DNA of 11,651 nt, taken from assembly GCA_036388095.1 (NCBI GenBank), contig DASVSL010000021.1, positions 1 to 11,651 on the forward strand, in the 5' to 3' direction. Of this stretch, positions 5,872 through 11,651 are shown piece after piece. Each line of letters begins with the position of its first letter. The first letter of the stretch is position 1. The notes beneath the pieces are model-generated. The model saw only the letters and a list, made by a program, of their open reading frames with translations. It searched no databases and was not told the DNA's origin. The stretch is from DASVSL01 sp036388095 (GTDB taxonomy: Bacteria; Patescibacteriota; Saccharimonadia; Saccharimonadales; Saccharimonadaceae). A program made the position numbers and the translations under genes.

Positions 5872-5899
5872 GCGTCTTGAGATCAGTAGCATAACGCAC

Positions 5900-5928
5900 T
5901 TGCTTTTTGATATGAAGTGTGCTATAAT
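5900..5928 (+). promoter_or_regulatory. Promoter of the DEAD-box helicase gene
   Basis: A perfect TATAAT (5923-5928), extended by TGC, with TTGCTT (three of six matches to TTGACA) at a 17-bp spacing. An imperfect inverted repeat, CGCACTT (5895-5901) with AAGTGTG (5915-5921), spans the -35 and spacer and could be an operator or chance. The predicted start near 5935 gives a leader of about 128 nt. Confidence 0.75.
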
Positions 5929-5941
5929 GGAATTATTGCGA

Positions 5942-6011
5942 ACAGTTAGCGTGAGGAGCGCCCGAATAGTTAGCGCAACCCTCAGTCCCACAAGGACCCG
6001 GCGCCAACTGT
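5942..6011 (+). promoter_or_regulatory. Structured 5' leader of the helicase mRNA (possible RNA switch)
   Basis: The leader can be drawn as a three-way junction. P1 pairs ACAGTT-A-GCG (5942-5951) with CGC-C-AACTGT (6002-6011), one mismatch. P2 runs from TGAGG (5952-5956) to CCTCA (5980-5984) with an inner GCGC/GCGC helix. P3 is GTCC-CACAA-GGAC (5985-5997). The helices abut without spacers. GTTAGCG occurs twice (5945-5951 and 5969-5975), and the second copy can pair with the same P1 3' strand. AACCCTC (5977-5983) could instead cover the ribosome-binding sequence GAGGTT at 6054-6059. A switch or thermosensor is an inference; I do not recognise a known riboswitch class. Confidence 0.5.
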
Positions 6012-6053
6012 CACTTTTCTCCCGCTTCTAGCGCAGTCATATCACAACAACAC

Positions 6054-6058
6054 GAGGT
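6054..6058 (+). promoter_or_regulatory. Shine-Dalgarno site of the helicase gene
   Basis: GAGGT stands 4 nt before the ATG. It is one of the few clear ribosome-binding sites in the window and contrasts with the neighbouring genes, which appear leaderless. Confidence 0.7.
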
Positions 6059-6062
6059 TCTT

Positions 6063-7277
6063 ATGCCCTATAACTCTTCACGCCGCCGTACCGGCAGCCC
6101 GTCGCGCATGGGCGCGGCATCATTCCGACCCGCGCACCGCCGCAGCTCTAACAAAGCAAACGGTGCTCAGTACATTAATCCGACCCGTTTCACCAACGCC
6201 GCCATCCCGGCTGCCGAGGAAATCGCCTACCAACCAACCAACCGCTTCGTCGACTTTGACCTTGGCGACGCGCTTCAGCGCAATATCGCCACCAAGGGCT
6301 ATGTCACGCCAAGTGCTATCCAGGACCAAGCGATCGGCCACGTCCTCGATGGCCGCGACGTCATCGGCCTTGCCAACACCGGTACCGGCAAGACGGCCGC
6401 CTTCTTGCTGCCAATTCTGGCGCGACTCGATAAGGGCGGCAAAAAGCCAAGCGTCCTTATCATGGCTCCGACCCGCGAACTCGCGATTCAGATCGACGAA
6501 GAATTCCGTTCATTTGCGACCGGCATGCAGTTGTATTCGACTGTCGTCGTCGGTGGCGCCAACATTGAACGCCAGGTCCGTGAGCTTTCACGCCGACCCC
6601 ACATCGTCATCGCGACACCTGGTCGCCTAAAGGACCTGCTTAACCGCGGCGCCGTCAAGCTCGACAACGTCACTACCTTAGTGCTAGACGAAGCCGACCG
6701 TATGCTCGACATGGGCTTTTTGCCCGACATCCGCCGCATCGTTCAGCAGACGCCTGACAACCGCCAGACGCTGTTCTTCAGCGCGACGATCACAAAGGAC
6801 ATCGAACATGTCATTCACGACTTTTTGCGCGACCCAGTTACCGTTAGCGTCCGTAAGGGCGAAACGAACGACCACATCGAACAGAGCGTCATCGAAGCGA
6901 AAGACAAAAATCACAAAGTCGAGCTTCTGACTGACCTCCTCGGCCAGGCTGCCTACGACAAAGTCCTCGTTTTTGGTGATACCAAGTTCGGTGTACAGCG
7001 CCTCAGTGAAACGCTGACTCGCTCTGGCATTCCTGCTACCGCCATCCACGGCAACAAGACACAGAGTCAACGTCAACGCGCCCTCAAGGATTTTCGTAAC
7101 GAGCACGTCCGCGTCCTCGTCGCGACTGATGTCGCTGCCCGTGGTCTCGACATTCCGAACGTCAGCCACGTCATCAACTTTGACCAGCCAAAAACCTACG
7201 AAGACTACGTCCACCGTATCGGTCGTACCGGCCGTGCCGGCGCTAGTGGCACCGCCCACACTTTCGTTATTAAGTAG
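6063..7277 (+). CDS. DEAD-box ATP-dependent RNA helicase
   Basis: A 404-aa superfamily 2 RNA helicase that unwinds RNA duplexes or remodels ribonucleoproteins using ATP. All core motifs are present in order: Q motif (F65 and TPSAIQDQA, 82-90), motif I ANTGTGKT (104-111), Ia PTREL (136-140), Ib TPGR (185-188), II DEAD (209-212), III SAT (240-242), V ATDVAARG (354-361) and VI HRIGRTGR (384-391). About 35 residues before the core are basic and Ser/Arg-rich, probably for RNA contact. The protein stops 13 residues after motif VI, so it lacks the C-terminal tail that gives RhlE, CshA or DbpA their targeting; the exact subfamily is open. It is a single-gene unit with a strong promoter, a long structured leader and a good Shine-Dalgarno site, unlike its neighbours. 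Confidence 0.96.
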   Translation: MPYNSSRRRTGSPSRMGAASFRPAHRRSSNKANGAQYINPTRFTNAAIPAAEEIAYQPTNRFVDFDLGDALQRNIATKGYVTPSAIQDQAIGHVLDGRDVIGLANTGTGKTAAFLLPILARLDKGGKKPSVLIMAPTRELAIQIDEEFRSFATGMQLYSTVVVGGANIERQVRELSRRPHIVIATPGRLKDLLNRGAVKLDNVTTLVLDEADRMLDMGFLPDIRRIVQQTPDNRQTLFFSATITKDIEHVIHDFLRDPVTVSVRKGETNDHIEQSVIEAKDKNHKVELLTDLLGQAAYDKVLVFGDTKFGVQRLSETLTRSGIPATAIHGNKTQSQRQRALKDFRNEHVRVLVATDVAARGLDIPNVSHVINFDQPKTYEDYVHRIGRTGRAGASGTAHTFVIK

Positions 7278-7304
7278 CGTACACCGTACGCTTCGGCTGC
7301 ATTT

Positions 7305-7340
7305 TACTACCGGTTGATCGTCTATGGTCAGCCGGTAGTA
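7305..7340. terminator. Bidirectional hairpin between the helicase and DUF4385 genes
   Basis: A perfect 9-bp stem (TACTACCGG/CCGGTAGTA), extended inside by TGA/TCA across a mismatch, lies between two convergent genes. It is followed on the plus strand by TAG repeats rather than T residues; on the minus strand the 3' flank is AAAT. It is probably a shared terminator or mRNA 3'-end structure. Confidence 0.5.
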
Positions 7341-7406
7341 GTAGTAGTGTGTATGGCAGTGCGACGCGGCTTTGGTTTCGTTCAAACTATACGACTGGCA
7401 GTTCGA

Positions 7407-7883
7407 TTATTTGGGTGCGGAAAATAACGTTTTTTCGCGCGTAAGCCACGCCGCTTTCATCGCTTTATACTGCTCGTTGTCTTTCGCTTTTGAATAATAC
7501 TCAAAAAATATACGGGCAGATTCTGCTTTTATCGATGTCTCTGAATTTTCGTCTTGCGGTGTTACCCGCTTCTTTGCATCGTACTTACGGCCGCTGGCAT
7601 GGTTGGCGTAGCGTCGAGATCGTGTCCATCCCATCATAAGGAATTTGCGCGCCATGTCTGCCCCGACAAAATTCTCATCTTTTATATACGCTTCAAACAT
7701 GGCGTACAGCCGTTTTGCTGACACCTCGGCAATAGCCGGTGTTTTGAATCGCCAGTGAGGCAGTAGCTCGTCTTTGTACGGCTGAGTTATCAAGACGCCC
7801 TGCTCACCTCGTCCTACCCGATACTTTTCGGGGTGCGTACGGAAATTAATACTTCGGTATGAATCTGTATACGATGTGGACAT
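7407..7883 (-). CDS. DUF4385 family protein
   Basis: A 158-aa soluble protein that I recognise as DUF4385, a family without known function. Conserved blocks are YRVGRGEQGV (21-30), PYK-x-ELLPHWRFKTP (35-49), FVGADMARKFLMMG (72-85) and RSRRYANH (88-95). The many invariant Arg, Trp and His residues hint at a nucleic-acid or phosphate ligand, but that is only a guess. No signal peptide or membrane helix is present. The start codon is preceded by TATACT plus six bases with no ribosome-binding site, so a leaderless mRNA is expected. It is divergent from a 2H-phosphoesterase gene and convergent with the helicase gene. Confidence 0.88.
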   Translation of the reverse strand: MSTSYTDSYRSINFRTHPEKYRVGRGEQGVLITQPYKDELLPHWRFKTPAIAEVSAKRLYAMFEAYIKDENFVGADMARKFLMMGWTRSRRYANHASGRKYDAKKRVTPQDENSETSIKAESARIFFEYYSKAKDNEQYKAMKAAWLTREKTLFSAPK

Positions 7884-7889
7884 AGGGCT

Positions 7890-7895
7890 AGTATA
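7890..7895 (-). promoter_or_regulatory. -10 box (TATACT) abutting the DUF4385 start
   Basis: The minus-strand TATACT is followed by AGCCCT and ATG, the same spacing as at the MazG-like gene. No -35 match is visible at 17 or 18 bp. Confidence 0.5.
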
Positions 7896-7982
7896 TATCG
7901 ACGCGACACGCGCGTTACGCCATTTTTCTAAATGTAAGGATTCCTACATCATTAGCCATCATGAGCTGCTAGGATGGCGGGA

Positions 7983-7991
7983 TGATAAAGT
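7983..7991 (+). promoter_or_regulatory. Possible extended -10 for the 2H-phosphoesterase gene
   Basis: TGATAAAGT (extended TG plus TAAAGT, four of six matches) ends 7 nt before the preferred GTG start. It is weaker than the TATACT boxes but has the same leaderless geometry. Confidence 0.35.
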
Positions 7992-7998
7992 TCAGTAC

Positions 7999-8568
7999 GT
8001 GACACAACTTAAGTTCAGCAACCGACGGCTTTATGCGCAGCTACGCCCAGACGACAACGGTTTGCAGCATTTAATCGCCCTGCAAGCACTCATTGATAAC
8101 GGCAAATTGGTTGCGCCAGACGCGCTGCATTTAACGCTGATTCATTATGGCAAAGTCAGCGAAATGTACGACGATATATCTGCAGTGAGTGGCATTGATC
8201 GGACATCGTACATGGCGGCGCTTGGTCGCTTCGTACAAACGATCGAGCAAATACTACCCCAGCAACCACTACTGTTACAGCCAAGCGGATTCGATAAATT
8301 TGGTCCGGGCGGAATGTCCCTTGTTATTCGGTACGACGCAACGTCAAAACTACGTATGATCCATGCCTGCCTCTATGACGAACTATCACGTTTGCTGCGT
8401 ACGATTGGAATTACGGATGTCGACACATTCGTACAGGACAATAGCAATCTTCAGTTTACTCGCGTCTTCCGCCCGCACGTGACGATTGCACTCGGCTACG
8501 AAACAACCCCATTGCCAACGACAACGCTGAAGTCGGTCTACTTCAAAGCGATGCCGATCGTTTACTGA
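7999..8568 (+). CDS. 2H-phosphoesterase superfamily protein (LigT/2'-5' RNA ligase-like)
   Basis: A 189-aa protein with the two signature H-x-T motifs of the 2H phosphoesterases: HLT at 44-46 (ALHLTLIHYG) and HVT at 160-162 (RPHVTIALGY). They are spaced as in LigT/ThpR-like proteins. An N-terminal strand RRLYAQLRPDD resembles the family start. Such enzymes act on 2',3'-cyclic or 2'-5' phosphodiester ends of RNA or on small cyclic nucleotides; the substrate here is unknown. I chose the GTG just before that strand, behind a -10-like box. The frame is open back to another GTG at 7876, but that would overlap the divergent DUF4385 start and add 41 residues with no family similarity. It ends 6 nt from the converging coiled-coil gene. 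Confidence 0.78.
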   Translation: MTQLKFSNRRLYAQLRPDDNGLQHLIALQALIDNGKLVAPDALHLTLIHYGKVSEMYDDISAVSGIDRTSYMAALGRFVQTIEQILPQQPLLLQPSGFDKFGPGGMSLVIRYDATSKLRMIHACLYDELSRLLRTIGITDVDTFVQDNSNLQFTRVFRPHVTIALGYETTPLPTTTLKSVYFKAMPIVY

Positions 8569-8586
8569 GTCGCCCTACAGGCGACT
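8568..8586. terminator. Hairpin straddling two convergent stop codons
   Basis: A perfect 7-bp stem (AGTCGCC/GGCGACT) with a 5-nt loop begins at the last base of the plus-strand stop and contains the minus-strand stop in its loop. There is no adjacent T run. It may mark both mRNA ends with no spare sequence. Confidence 0.4.
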
Positions 8587-8889
8587 GCGTTCGTCTTTTA
8601 ACTTTTGCAGTGATCGCTCAGTTTCGGATATCTCACGGTCAAGCTGCTGTTGCCTCGCATTGCGTTCGTCTTCGGCTTGATTATTATAGGCAAGCGCCAT
8701 AGCACGCTCTCGCTGTGCATCAGCTTCTAGCCGCTCGGCCGAGCTAATGTCTGCTTGGGCGGCGACATCATCCCCGGCGGCGGCATGACGTTCTGCGCTC
8801 TCGCGAAATCGCCTCGCCTCGATCTCATTGCCCTGGGCGCGTCGTTCTTGTGCGTTAGCCGATGTCTGTAAGCTACTAATATCTGGCAT
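8575..8889 (-). CDS. Hypothetical Ala/Glu/Arg-rich coiled-coil protein, 104 aa
   Basis: I do not recognise a family. The protein is almost entirely helical and highly charged, with no hydrophobic segment. It has two A/E/R-rich stretches (about 12-70) and a final heptad-like helix (residues 75-104, QQQLDREISETERSLQKLKDER). A dimeric coiled coil or a helical hairpin binding another protein is plausible. An AGAGG sequence 8 nt before the ATG gives a usable ribosome-binding site. The gene follows rpsI by 116 nt in the same direction but behind a strong terminator, so it probably has its own promoter; TAAAGT at 8908-8913 is the best -10 candidate, without a visible -35. Confidence 0.7.
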   Translation of the reverse strand: MPDISSLQTSANAQERRAQGNEIEARRFRESAERHAAAGDDVAAQADISSAERLEADAQRERAMALAYNNQAEDERNARQQQLDREISETERSLQKLKDERSRL

Positions 8890-8949
8890 AGTGTTTTCCT
8901 CTCATTTACTTTAGAGTACTCTGCATACTTCGCGATGTCTGAGCAATTT

Positions 8950-8989
8950 TTCACAAAAATAAAACACACCCGTATAGGTGTGTTTTATT
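8950..8989 (-). terminator. Intrinsic terminator of the rpsD-rpoA-rplQ-rplM-rpsI operon
   Basis: AAAACACACC and GGTGTGTTTT form a perfect stem, 13 bp including the A/T extension, with a 6-nt loop. It lies 17 nt after the rpsI stop. The minus strand leaves the stem through ATTTTTGTG. It is a textbook factor-independent terminator and, by symmetry, may also work on the plus strand. Confidence 0.9.
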
Positions 8990-9005
8990 GATTTTGTAAA
9001 TCGTC

Positions 9006-9401
9006 CTAACGCTTTGAGAACTGTTCGCGCTTACGGGCGCTACGTAGACCGTATTTCTTGCGCTCTTTTTCACGCGGGTCGCGCTTCAGGAGGCCTGCCT
9101 TTTTTAGCGTGGTACGCAGCTCATCGTTCATGATACTGATGCTCTTGCTGATTGCCAGCTTTGCTGCATCGACTTGTCCGGCGGAACCGCCGCCGCTGAT
9201 GACGATACTAACGTCGAACTCTTTTTGCTTACCAATGGCCGCAAGTGGGTCAGTCAGTTCGGCAAGATGCGTCGCGTTCTTTGAGAAATACTCATTCGCC
9301 GGTTTCCCGTTGATCGTAATGACACCAGTGCCACCACTCAGACGTGCGCGAGCTGTCGCTGCTTTTCGACGACCAAGGCCGTAAAAATAATCTTGTGCCA
9401 T
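9006..9401 (-). CDS. rpsI: 30S ribosomal protein S9 (uS9)
   Basis: A 131-aa protein of normal length. The family opening YGLGRRKAATARARL (residues 7-21), the central GGGSAGQVDA-x2-LAI, and the basic C terminus ending KREQFSKR, whose last residues reach toward the P-site tRNA in the ribosome, are all present. It is the last gene of the operon. Its ATG shares one base with the rplM stop (TAATG), which suggests translational coupling, and the operon terminator follows 17 nt after the stop. Confidence 0.98.
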   Translation of the reverse strand: MAQDYFYGLGRRKAATARARLSGGTGVITINGKPANEYFSKNATHLAELTDPLAAIGKQKEFDVSIVISGGGSAGQVDAAKLAISKSISIMNDELRTTLKKAGLLKRDPREKERKKYGLRSARKREQFSKR

Positions 9402-9832
9402 TACCGTACCTCAATCTTTCGTGGCTGTTGTGCTGTGTGGTCGTGAGCCTCACCGGCAAATACCCGTAGACGTGCCAGGCGGTCAGCTAACTGCTTGTTG
9501 CGTGGCAGCATACCTTTGACGGCCGCTGTAACCGCAGCGCCTGGATTAACCGCTTGGCTCTCACGGAGACTTCGCTCTTTGATGCCGCCCGGGTAGCCGG
9601 TGTAGCGGTAGTAACGCTTCGTTTCGGCTTTGTCGCCAGTTAACACGACGTTGCTGGCATTAATAACGACGACATAGTCACCGTCATCCATACTTGGTGT
9701 GAATGTTGGCTTGTATTTGCCCGTCAGGCGCGTTGCGATGAACGTCGCGACGCGGCCGAGTGGGGCTTCACTTGCATCCACTAGTACCCAGTTGTGGGAA
9801 ACTTCGGATACTTTTTTGCTATAGGTTTTCAT
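9401..9832 (-). CDS. rplM: 50S ribosomal protein L13 (uL13)
   Basis: A 143-aa protein of usual bacterial length. Recognisable segments are WVLVDA, LGRVATFIATRLTGKYKP (25-42), GDYVVVINA-x-VVLTGDK (51-68), YYRYTGYPGG (74-83) and the MLPRN block (108-112) that contacts 23S rRNA. It is an early assembly protein of the large subunit. The pair rplM-rpsI is conserved in nearly all bacteria; here it is fused to the end of the alpha operon. The start overlaps the rplQ stop by four bases (ATGA), and the end overlaps rpsI by one. Confidence 0.98.
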   Translation of the reverse strand: MKTYSKKVSEVSHNWVLVDASEAPLGRVATFIATRLTGKYKPTFTPSMDDGDYVVVINASNVVLTGDKAETKRYYRYTGYPGGIKERSLRESQAVNPGAAVTAAVKGMLPRNKQLADRLARLRVFAGEAHDHTAQQPRKIEVR

Positions 9833-10257
9833 GCTGTCTCCTTCGCGGTCGGTGTTGCCACAGGTTCGGCAGTAATCTCGGTCGGTGCAGCGTCAGCAAT
9901 TGGATCGACGAAACTGATGCGCGCCATTTGCGCGTTGTCCCCAACACGTAGTCGTGTTCGTTTGACGCGCAGGTGACCACTGTCGCGAGCCGTTAGCTGT
10001 GGCGCGATGCCGTCAACCAAACGGTTAGCCGCCTCGAGGGTACTGAGTCCGGCAATTACCTGGCGACGACTGTGGAGGTCGCCTTTTTTTGCCTTAGTGA
10101 TCAGAACTTCAGCGTAAGGCAGCGTTTCTTTTGCCTTCTCGAACGTCGTTTCGATGGCACCGTACGTGAAGAGGCTGGTCGCAAGTCCTTTCAAAAGGGC
10201 GCGGCGCTGATCTCGTTCACGGCCGAATTTACGGCCTTTATATCCATGTCGGTGCAT
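9829..10257 (-). CDS. rplQ: 50S ribosomal protein L17 (bL17)
   Basis: A 142-aa protein. The N terminus HRHGYKGRKFGR and the block QRRALLKGLATSLFTYGAIETT are diagnostic of L17, as is TRLRVGDNAQMARI near residue 105. The core ends at about residue 120. A further tail of about 22 residues rich in Ala, Pro, Thr and Glu follows, a low-complexity extension likely disordered on the ribosome surface. The ATG lies 3 nt after the rpoA stop; the only SD-like sequence (GGAG) is inside the rpoA end, so coupling to rpoA translation is likely. Confidence 0.97.
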   Translation of the reverse strand: MHRHGYKGRKFGRERDQRRALLKGLATSLFTYGAIETTFEKAKETLPYAEVLITKAKKGDLHSRRQVIAGLSTLEAANRLVDGIAPQLTARDSGHLRVKRTRLRVGDNAQMARISFVDPIADAAPTEITAEPVATPTAKETA

Positions 10258-10260
10258 AGA

Positions 10261-11184
10261 CTAAAACTCCATCTCCGCCAGCTTGTCTTTGACCTCGTCC
10301 AGCGCTTTGCTGCCAAAGCCCTTGAGCTCGCGCAGGTCAGTTTCGCTCAACGTTACCAAGTCGTTAATGGTGCGGATGTCGTTATTAATCAATGCGTTGG
10401 TAGTCCGTGCCGTCAAGTTGAGGTCTTCGATTGGCATGTTCAATTCAGTCGCAACATCCGCACCATCACCAGCCAGGGTCGGCGCGGCGTCGACACGGGT
10501 GCTTCCAGCGAGGGCGGTGTATTGGTTAATGAGGATAGCGGCGGCTTCTTCGAAAGCTTCTTGTGGGCTGAGTGATCCGTCGGTGTCGACAGTGAGCAGT
10601 AGCTTGTCGAGGTCAGTGTTTTGACCGACACGGGTGTTCTCAACCTTATACCGCACGCGCTTGACTGGGCTGAAGAAAGCATCGAGTGCGATCATGTCGC
10701 TGTGAGCACGCTTTTCGCTTGATTCTTCAATCGTGCGGTACCCACGGCCAGCTTCAACGACGAGGTCGATAGTCAGCGATGTCTTTGGGTCGTCAATCGT
10801 GCAGATATGTGCATCAGGATTAACGATAGTAATGTCAGCTGTTGTCTTAATGTCACCAGCAGTGACAACGCCGGCACCCTTTGTTTCGAGGCGAAGCTCA
10901 ACTGGTTGGTCGCTGGCGCTGCGGACACTGACTGACTTTAGGTTCAACATGATATCGACGACGTCTTCGACAACGCCTGGAATCGTGGTGAATTCGTGGC
11001 TGACGCCCTCTACCTTAAAGGCAGTGATGGCTGCGCCTTCGATGCTGCTAAGTAGCACGCGGCGCAGACTGTTACCGAGTGTCATACCGTAGCCGGTGTG
11101 TAGCGGTTCGATAACGAACGTTGCGCTTGACGAACCGTGCTCCTGCACGCTAGCCAGTGATGGATTGTGGATTGCTTTTGCCAT
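10261..11184 (-). CDS. rpoA: DNA-directed RNA polymerase subunit alpha
   Basis: A 307-aa protein, slightly shorter than E. coli alpha. The N-terminal assembly domain carries TLGNSLRRVLLSSIEG (35-50), the dimerisation and beta-contact segment. A linker at about 228-249 precedes the C-terminal domain. In that domain, LTARTTNAL (258-266) retains the Arg and Asn that correspond to E. coli R265 and N268, and GFGSKALDEVKD (40 to 51 of the domain) matches the helix-hairpin-helix that touches UP-element DNA. UP-element binding is therefore probably intact, which matters because most promoters here have weak -35 boxes. AAGGAG lies 17 nt before the ATG, too far to be a strong site. Confidence 0.98.
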   Translation of the reverse strand: MAKAIHNPSLASVQEHGSSSATFVIEPLHTGYGMTLGNSLRRVLLSSIEGAAITAFKVEGVSHEFTTIPGVVEDVVDIMLNLKSVSVRSASDQPVELRLETKGAGVVTAGDIKTTADITIVNPDAHICTIDDPKTSLTIDLVVEAGRGYRTIEESSEKRAHSDMIALDAFFSPVKRVRYKVENTRVGQNTDLDKLLLTVDTDGSLSPQEAFEEAAAILINQYTALAGSTRVDAAPTLAGDGADVATELNMPIEDLNLTARTTNALINNDIRTINDLVTLSETDLRELKGFGSKALDEVKDKLAEMEF

Positions 11185-11214
11185 GGTTAATTTACCCTGT
11201 GCTCCTTATTTGAC

Positions 11215-11651
11215 TTAGCGTGAGTAATACTCAACGATTAACTGTTCTGTGATCTCGGCTTCGGCTTCTTCGCGTTTTGGCAGGCCAGTAATGGTGACGG
11301 TCAGCTTCTTACTGTCAGATTTCAGCCAGCTGAGTGGGCCCTGGACGCTATCTTTGACGATTGTCTCGATCTGCGAGAAATAGCCGCCTTTGACGCTGTG
11401 TGGTCGAACGACGATTTCATCACCAACGCGAACGCGAATTGACGGGATATCGACGCGACGACCGTTTAAAAGGAAGTGGCCATGAGTGACAAGCTGACGA
11501 GCCCCACGGCGACTAGTGGCAAACCCTGCACGGTAAATGACGTTGTCGAGTCGTCGCTCGAGCAGTTGGAGCAGCATTTCACCAGACTGGCCCTCACCAC
11601 GGTTGGCGTCTTTCATGAGACGAGCGAACTGCTTTTCAAGCAGGCCGTACA
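11215..11651 (-). CDS. rpsD: 30S ribosomal protein S4 (uS4), 5' end beyond the window
   Basis: The C-terminal part of S4. The frame continues without a stop to the right edge, where it reads YGLLEKQFARL just before the internal Met at 11616. The start of the gene is therefore outside, and that Met is not the start. The S4 RNA-binding domain is clear: LLQLLERRLDNVIYRAGFA, then ARQLVTHGHFLLNGRRVDIPS. The protein binds 16S rRNA early in small-subunit assembly and in many bacteria represses its own operon. It lies 30 nt upstream of rpoA, matching the classic alpha operon order. Confidence 0.97.
   Translation of the reverse strand, partial: YGLLEKQFARLMKDANRGEGQSGEMLLQLLERRLDNVIYRAGFATSRRGARQLVTHGHFLLNGRRVDIPSIRVRVGDEIVVRPHSVKGGYFSQIETIVKDSVQGPLSWLKSDSKKLTVTITGLPKREEAEAEITEQLIVEYYSR

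Noticed and set aside
7334..7350. TAG trinucleotide repeats
   Set aside because: About four units at the foot of a hairpin; too short to be a meaningful repeat array.
6684..7385. A 233-codon open frame on the minus strand inside the helicase gene
   Set aside because: It is antisense to an intact DEAD-box gene with all motifs, has biased composition and lacks its own start signals; it looks like a codon-usage shadow.
7876..7998. An upstream GTG start for the 2H-phosphoesterase gene
   Set aside because: It would overlap the divergent DUF4385 start and add 41 residues with no resemblance to the family N terminus.
10072..10575. A 167-codon plus-strand open frame antisense to rplQ and rpoA
   Set aside because: It overlaps two certain essential genes on the other strand and resembles no protein family.

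Overview
The window most likely comes from a bacterium of the Candidate Phyla Radiation (Patescibacteria), with Candidatus Saccharibacteria (TM7) as my best guess. This rests on the compact layout, the order rpsD-rpoA-rplQ-rplM-rpsI, small housekeeping proteins (RpoA 307 aa, a zinc-less delta' subunit), the standard genetic code with TGA used as stop, and many genes whose -10 box lies directly against the start codon. The taxon is an inference; no marker was searched.

Region by region. (1) About 1-1110 is a minus-strand tRNA region: tRNA-Thr(UGU) and tRNA-Tyr(GUA) lie 5 nt apart and end in a strong hairpin. They are followed by a small MazG-like pyrophosphohydrolase gene and then tRNA-Thr(GGU). 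The spacers hold tRNA debris: a 20-nt copy of the tRNA-Tyr 3' end and a 16-nt copy of the tRNA-Thr 5' end. (2) 1150-1568 is a small unrecognised gene behind a perfect consensus sigma-70-type promoter. (3) 1572-4935 is a minus-strand run, trpS, RluA-family pseudouridine synthase, DNA polymerase III delta'-like, TPR membrane protein, with tiny gaps or overlaps. (4) 4969-7277 on the plus strand holds a YegS/diacylglycerol-kinase-like gene, divergent from trpS, and a minimal DEAD-box RNA helicase gene with its own promoter and a structured leader of about 128 nt. (5) 7305-8889 holds a divergent pair, a DUF4385 protein and a 2H-phosphoesterase (LigT-like) protein, then a convergent small coiled-coil gene. 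(6) 8958-11651 is the distal part of the ribosomal-protein/RNA polymerase alpha operon, ending in a textbook terminator and running off the right edge inside rpsD.

Most of the content concerns translation and RNA metabolism: ribosomal proteins, tRNAs, TrpRS, a pseudouridine synthase, an RNA helicase and a 2H phosphoesterase. The observations most worth checking are: (a) the helicase leader, which can be drawn as a three-way junction with competing alternative pairings and a possible Shine-Dalgarno blocker; (b) a recurrent TATACT/TAGACT-N6-ATG arrangement that predicts leaderless mRNAs; (c) the tRNA fragments beside their intact parents.
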